Assembly: GCF_947305105.1 (NCBI RefSeq)
Contig: NZ_CAMZCS010000018.1
Span: forward strand, 1-62,133
DNA length: 62,133 bases
Direction of reading: 5' to 3'
Source of the DNA: an uncultured Fibrobacter sp.
Lineage (GTDB): Bacteria; Fibrobacterota; Fibrobacteria; Fibrobacterales; Fibrobacteraceae
The position numbers and the translations under genes are program-made. This document shows, one piece after another, positions 58,660-62,133 of the stretch; position 1 is the stretch's first letter, and each line of letters begins with the position of its first letter. The notes under the pieces are model-generated. The model did not search any database. It was not told the DNA's origin and saw only the letters and a list, made by a program, of their open reading frames with translations.

Positions 58660-61488
58660 TTAGAGCAGGTCGACGATGGCCTTGAAGAGCCTGTCGGCCA
58701 GTGCGTTCGTTTCGAGACCTTCGATAACGCTGAACTGGTTGAACATGATGCGTCCCTTGCCGAACGGGTAGAGCTGCAGGTCGACGCCCGTCTTGACTTC
58801 GCCGTCCTTGATGCTGACGGAACGTGCGTAGACGGTCGCATTCGGGAGCTCGTTCAGCGAGATGCCCGGCATGGCCGCTGCCGAGTTGTGGTCGAGAACC
58901 TTCTTGTTGCCGAACACGTGCAGGAGCGGGGAACCTTCGGGGAGGTAGTGGACGCTGATTTCCTTTGCGCCGGTAGACCACTGGGCTTCGATTGTCGAAT
59001 CGAAGTGGTGGCTCTGGTTCAGGAAGTCGATATCTTCGGTCGTGAGGTCGGAGAGCAGGAGCGTCTTGCCGCCGTTCTTCGTGACGTCGATAATCTTGTA
59101 AAGGATTTCGTCGGGCCAGGAACTCAGGTTGGCCGTGAAGATAATCTGTTCCGGACCGGAGAGTGCGGCGAGGGCGTCGCTCGATTCCTCGTTTTCGTCG
59201 AGGAAGCAGACCTTCTTCATCGCGCTCTTCACGTCGGACTGCTCGATGACAATCAGGTCTTCGAAGGAGGAATGGATTTCCTTGCCGTTGTCCTTGAGCG
59301 TGAGCTTGATCTGGTAGAAGCCCAGGTTGCGCGGGGCGACCATCGTGCAGATGCCCAGCTGGGTAAGGCTCGTCTTGCCGGCGGGCTCTTCCGGGGTGAT
59401 GGTCTGGGTAGAAAGCACCTTGTCGTTTTCCAGCAGCGAGACTTCGACTTCCACGTTTTCGCAGCGGCTGTTGTTGAGCAGCGTGAGCTGGAAGTTGATT
59501 TCGCTCTGCGGGGTGACCACGTGTTCCAGTTCGCTGATGAGCACGCGGCTCGGCGCGGTGATTTCACGGGTGAACTTCTCGAGGCCCTTGCTTTCGCGGT
59601 TCTCGTTGCAGATGCCGCTGAAGTCGGTGCCGTAGTCGGCCCACTGGTCGAGGAAGAAGCCGGCGACCTGCGGGTTGCTCTGGAGAGCGGTAATCTGGTC
59701 AAGCTTGCTCTTGGTCGCGATGGCGCGGAGGTCCTTGTTGAAGTCTTCGAAAGAGGCCCAGACGGACTTGCCGCTTTCGCTCAGGAAGGTTTCGACGGCC
59801 TTGTAGAGGTTCTTGATTTCCTTCTGGCTCTTGATGCAGCGCGGACCGTTGATGTTGGTCGGCTTGTTCGGGAGCAAGGTGTGGTTCTTGAGCGTGACCA
59901 GCAGCTTGTTCTCGATATCGGCTGCGAAGTTTTCTTCGCCTTCCTGGAAGTTCGAGTCGCCGAGGCCGGTATCCGGAATGTCGAGCTCGTCGTTTTCCTT
60001 GTCGAAGCAGTGGGCGAGGTAATGCGTGTAGGCCGCGCTCGGGTTCAGGCGCGGGTTGATGCGCAACGTGGCGTACTGGAAAATCCTGTCGTTCGAGACG
60101 GGCAGGAGCTTGCCGGTATCCTTGTAGAAGGCGCCTTCGTTGTCGAGGTAGATACTGTCGAGGTTGCTGATGGCCGGGCGGCACATGTCGAGCGGGCTAA
60201 TCATGTTCAGGAGCTTGTTGCCGTTCTGGAGCATGAAGGTGCCGTTCTCGGAGCCGAGGACCCACACGGCGATACACGGATGGTGCTGCTGTTCCTTGAC
60301 GATATCGTTGATGAGTTTCTTCGCAATTTCGAGGCCCTGCGGGGTGGAGCGCATCGTGTGGAACGGGAATTCCTGGAACACCAAAAGGCCGATGCGGTCG
60401 CAGATGTCCAGAGCGTCGGTGCTGAGCGGAGCGCCGCAGCTGCGGATGGCGTTGAATCCTGCCGCCTTCACGGCGCGGAGGTCTTTTTCGAGCTTGGGGT
60501 TGTCGGTGGTCCAGAGGCCGCCTTCGCTCCATTGCTGGTTGTAGCTGACACCCTGGATCTTGAGAATCTGGTCGTTCAGGTAGTAGTCGCCCTTGAGGCA
60601 GTCAAACTTGCGGAAGCTGAACGTCTTGACGACGGGGAAGGAATACTCGGGGGCCTTGCCCTTGTTGCCCTTGATTTCGAGCTGGAGCTCGATGGCGAAC
60701 AGGTTGGGCTTGTCCGGGCTCCACACGCACTTGTCCTTTTTCCAGTCCTTGATGCCGAGGACCATCTTGGTCGTTGCGTTTTCGCGGTCGAGCTTGAGCG
60801 TCTTGTAGCTTTCGTACACGTCGCCGCTCGGGCTCTTCATGAGGATGCGCAGGCGGGTCTGGAATCCGCGCGGGTTGTTGAACGTCGTCTCGACGGTGAC
60901 CCTTTCCTGGTCCATGTCCGGTTCGAGGTGCACATCGGAAATGAATGCCGCGTTACCGAGGATGAGGTCCACGTGGCCGTAGATACCGCCGAAGGGGTAC
61001 TGGTTCCACGGGAGGCCAACCGGCATTTCGCTCGGGTGGGCGTAACGGTCGTCGGCTCCTTCGCGGCTTTCGCGGCCGAAGTCGATGCGGCTGTTGGCGG
61101 CACCCATGTTGGCCACGCGCACGCAGAGAATGTTTTCTTCGCCAATCTTGAGCGCCTTCTGGGTTTCCAGGATGAAGGAGGTGTAGGCGCCAAAGTGCGT
61201 TCCCAGGAACTTACCGTTGAGCCAGATGGAGGCGTGGGTCGAAATGCGCTCGAAACGCAGGAAAACGCGTTTGGCGACCAGCTTTTCGTCGTCCAGGGTG
61301 AACCGCTTGAAGTAGTATGCGCAATCCTGGGACATCAGGAGCTTGCTGAAAGCGCGTTCCCAGATGTGGGGGACAGTAACGGTTTCGGTGTTTTCGGGGT
61401 ATGTCGCATACCAGCGATTGGAGATGCCGGAATCTTCAGTGTCCCATTTCATCTGCCAGTCGCCGTCAAGGCTCATAATCTTGTTCAT
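58660..61488 (-). CDS. GH2-like glycoside hydrolase, intracellular, atypical active site
   Basis: A 942-residue protein. The ATG 61488 follows AAGGACACCCG and starts MNKIMSLDGDWQMKWDTEDS, the usual GH2 sugar-binding opening. Then come TVPHIWERAFSKLLMSQDCA, YYFKRFTLDDEKL, WLNGKFLGTHFGAYTSF, the immunoglobulin-like domain, and the TIM-barrel start KIQGVSYNQQWSEGGLWTTD and FNAIRSCGAPLSTDALDICD. The acid/base motif is WVLGSENG, where relatives have NE; a nucleophile Glu of the usual kind could not be placed with confidence. GFFLDQWADYG is the usual region after it. The C-terminal 300 residues are beta domains plus a glutamine-amidotransferase-like fold (NGGKTLLLSDLTTEDIDFLN). No signal peptide. 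Substrate unknown. Confidence 0.8.
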   Translation of the reverse strand: MNKIMSLDGDWQMKWDTEDSGISNRWYATYPENTETVTVPHIWERAFSKLLMSQDCAYYFKRFTLDDEKLVAKRVFLRFERISTHASIWLNGKFLGTHFGAYTSFILETQKALKIGEENILCVRVANMGAANSRIDFGRESREGADDRYAHPSEMPVGLPWNQYPFGGIYGHVDLILGNAAFISDVHLEPDMDQERVTVETTFNNPRGFQTRLRILMKSPSGDVYESYKTLKLDRENATTKMVLGIKDWKKDKCVWSPDKPNLFAIELQLEIKGNKGKAPEYSFPVVKTFSFRKFDCLKGDYYLNDQILKIQGVSYNQQWSEGGLWTTDNPKLEKDLRAVKAAGFNAIRSCGAPLSTDALDICDRIGLLVFQEFPFHTMRSTPQGLEIAKKLINDIVKEQQHHPCIAVWVLGSENGTFMLQNGNKLLNMISPLDMCRPAISNLDSIYLDNEGAFYKDTGKLLPVSNDRIFQYATLRINPRLNPSAAYTHYLAHCFDKENDELDIPDTGLGDSNFQEGEENFAADIENKLLVTLKNHTLLPNKPTNINGPRCIKSQKEIKNLYKAVETFLSESGKSVWASFEDFNKDLRAIATKSKLDQITALQSNPQVAGFFLDQWADYGTDFSGICNENRESKGLEKFTREITAPSRVLISELEHVVTPQSEINFQLTLLNNSRCENVEVEVSLLENDKVLSTQTITPEEPAGKTSLTQLGICTMVAPRNLGFYQIKLTLKDNGKEIHSSFEDLIVIEQSDVKSAMKKVCFLDENEESSDALAALSGPEQIIFTANLSSWPDEILYKIIDVTKNGGKTLLLSDLTTEDIDFLNQSHHFDSTIEAQWSTGAKEISVHYLPEGSPLLHVFGNKKVLDHNSAAAMPGISLNELPNATVYARSVSIKDGEVKTGVDLQLYPFGKGRIMFNQFSVIEGLETNALADRLFKAIVDLL

Positions 61489-61606
61489 TCGGGTGTCCTT
61501 TATGGAAATTTCGGTGTAAAGATAGAAATTAGACAGGGGACGAGTGGAAAGGTGCGAGAGAAATATGCTTGAAATGCGGAATTTGGCTCTTTTTCCCCAA
61601 AACCCC

Positions 61607-61634
61607 TTTACACTCCCCAAACTTTTACTATATT
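61607..61634 (+). promoter_or_regulatory. promoter of rplU
   Basis: TTTACA (61607-61612), 16 bp, TATATT (61629-61634), 36 bp before the ATG. Confidence 0.65.
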
Positions 61635-61670
61635 TGTGGCCCCAATAGCAACCAAAAAAAGGATTACAAA

Positions 61671-62133
61671 ATGTATTCTATTGTTGAAACAGGTGGTTTC
61701 CAGTATAAAGTCGAGCTGGGCAAGGCCTACAAGGTCCCCACTCTTGACGCCGCTGTTGGTTCCGAACTGGAGCTCAAGTCCGTCCTTCTTTTCGCAGGAA
61801 AAGAAGTGCAAGTCGGCACCCCTGTCCTGAATGACGCCTCCGTGAAGGTCGAAGTCCTTGCCCACGGCAAGTACGACACCATCATCGTGTTCAAGAAGAA
61901 GCGTCGCACCCGTTACGAACGCCGTAACGGTCATCGTCAGGGCTATACCGAGGTGCTGGTCACGGAACTTCGCTCCGGCGCAGAATCCGCAAAGGTCGAT
62001 CCCAAGGTTATCGAACGCAACCGCGCTCGCGTGGCTGCCCTTGCCAAGCAGAAGGAGCAGGTCAAGCCCCTCACTCGTAAGGAAAAGATCGCTCAGGGCA
62101 TCGCCAAGCCGGCCAAGGTCAAGAAGAACTCTC
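61671..62133 (+). CDS. rplU: 50S ribosomal protein L21 (runs off window)
   Basis: The first 154 residues of a ribosomal L21: MYSIVETGGFQYKVELGKAY, VGSELELKSVLLFAGKEVQV, VEVLAHGKYDTIIVFKKKRR, then TRYERRNGHRQGYTEVLVTE. The ATG at 61671 follows AAAAGGATTAC. An unusual Lys/Arg/Ala extension starts after the normal end (about residue 103) and continues past 62133, so the protein is longer than the usual 100-105 residues. rpmA probably follows outside the window. Confidence 0.95.
   Translation, partial: MYSIVETGGFQYKVELGKAYKVPTLDAAVGSELELKSVLLFAGKEVQVGTPVLNDASVKVEVLAHGKYDTIIVFKKKRRTRYERRNGHRQGYTEVLVTELRSGAESAKVDPKVIERNRARVAALAKQKEQVKPLTRKEKIAQGIAKPAKVKKNS

Noticed and set aside
58888-61572. Very long plus-strand reading frame opposite the GH2-like gene
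   Set aside because: It is a mirror of codon bias in the minus-strand gene; composition is Glu/Val/Ala/Gly-rich nonsense and no family is recognised. The same applies to long antisense frames at 56306-57643, 43627-45267, 39605-41041 and 1284-3119.

Overview
The window is chromosomal DNA from a Fibrobacter-like bacterium (Fibrobacterota). Three proteins carry the Fibrobacter paralogous FISUMP domain (motifs of the type YKTVKIGEQWWMAENLNY and VCPEGWHLPD). Many lipoproteins have long Ser-rich linkers. There are several secreted plant-polysaccharide hydrolases (three GH43 genes) with a shared C-terminal tail, and intergenic spacers are crowded with low-complexity repeats. Housekeeping genes present are ilvD (partial), hisS, mdh, proA, thiS/F/G/H/E, an acyl-CoA carboxylase/decarboxylase subunit and rplU (partial).

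Layout. 1-829: 5' part of ilvD (minus). 1068-9632: a co-directional block that starts with a giant secreted InlB-repeat protein and continues, through start/stop overlaps, into a compact RiPP-like cassette. The cassette holds a 45-residue peptide with a YxxPxM motif, an NTP_transf_5 nucleotidyltransferase, an HprK-like kinase, an S26-like Ser/His peptidase, a PqqD protein, an ABC exporter and a DUF5662 protein. No cyclase or asparagine synthetase is present, so the product chemistry is not predictable. 9598-10290 (minus): a complete type III toxin-antitoxin locus with promoter, two 51-nt antitoxin RNA repeats, terminator, and a TenpN/ToxN-like RNase gene. 10296-11894: an RlmL-like rRNA methyltransferase interrupted in frame by several intergenic-type repeats. 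11921-16010: five tandem paralogous Ser-rich lipoproteins separated by repeat nests. 16392-23288: MBOAT acyltransferase, two SGNH proteins and hisS, all minus, a probable glycan O-acylation operon.

23443-33262: secreted and lipoprotein genes around mdh, ending in two GH43 genes. The second GH43 is cut by an in-frame TAA from its linker and tail. 33259-39572: accessory island with an orphan antitoxin-like gene, a KilA-N protein, a type IIG-like restriction-methylation enzyme flanked by inverted repeats, a membrane protein of unknown function, and an AbrB/PIN toxin-antitoxin pair flanked by 72-bp direct repeats. A third GH43 (39689-41581) closes the island. 41584-48264: S1/P1-like protein, thiSF, carboxyltransferase, thiGHE. 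48396-51305: LysM/M23 peptidase, DUF486, DUF4416 and a glutaminyl cyclase. 51450-56286: a tandemly duplicated unit of FISUMP lipoprotein plus PD-(D/E)XK nuclease/transposase. 56363-62133: proA, a third FISUMP lipoprotein preceded by a possible small RNA, a large GH2-like protein, and the start of rplU.

The two most promising systems are the RiPP-like cassette (4549-9632) and the type III toxin-antitoxin locus (9598-10290). A third theme is that intergenic repeat families have entered coding sequences (rlmL, DUF4416, the glutaminyl cyclase signal peptide). All functional calls come from reading motifs by eye. No database search, structure prediction or alignment program was run.
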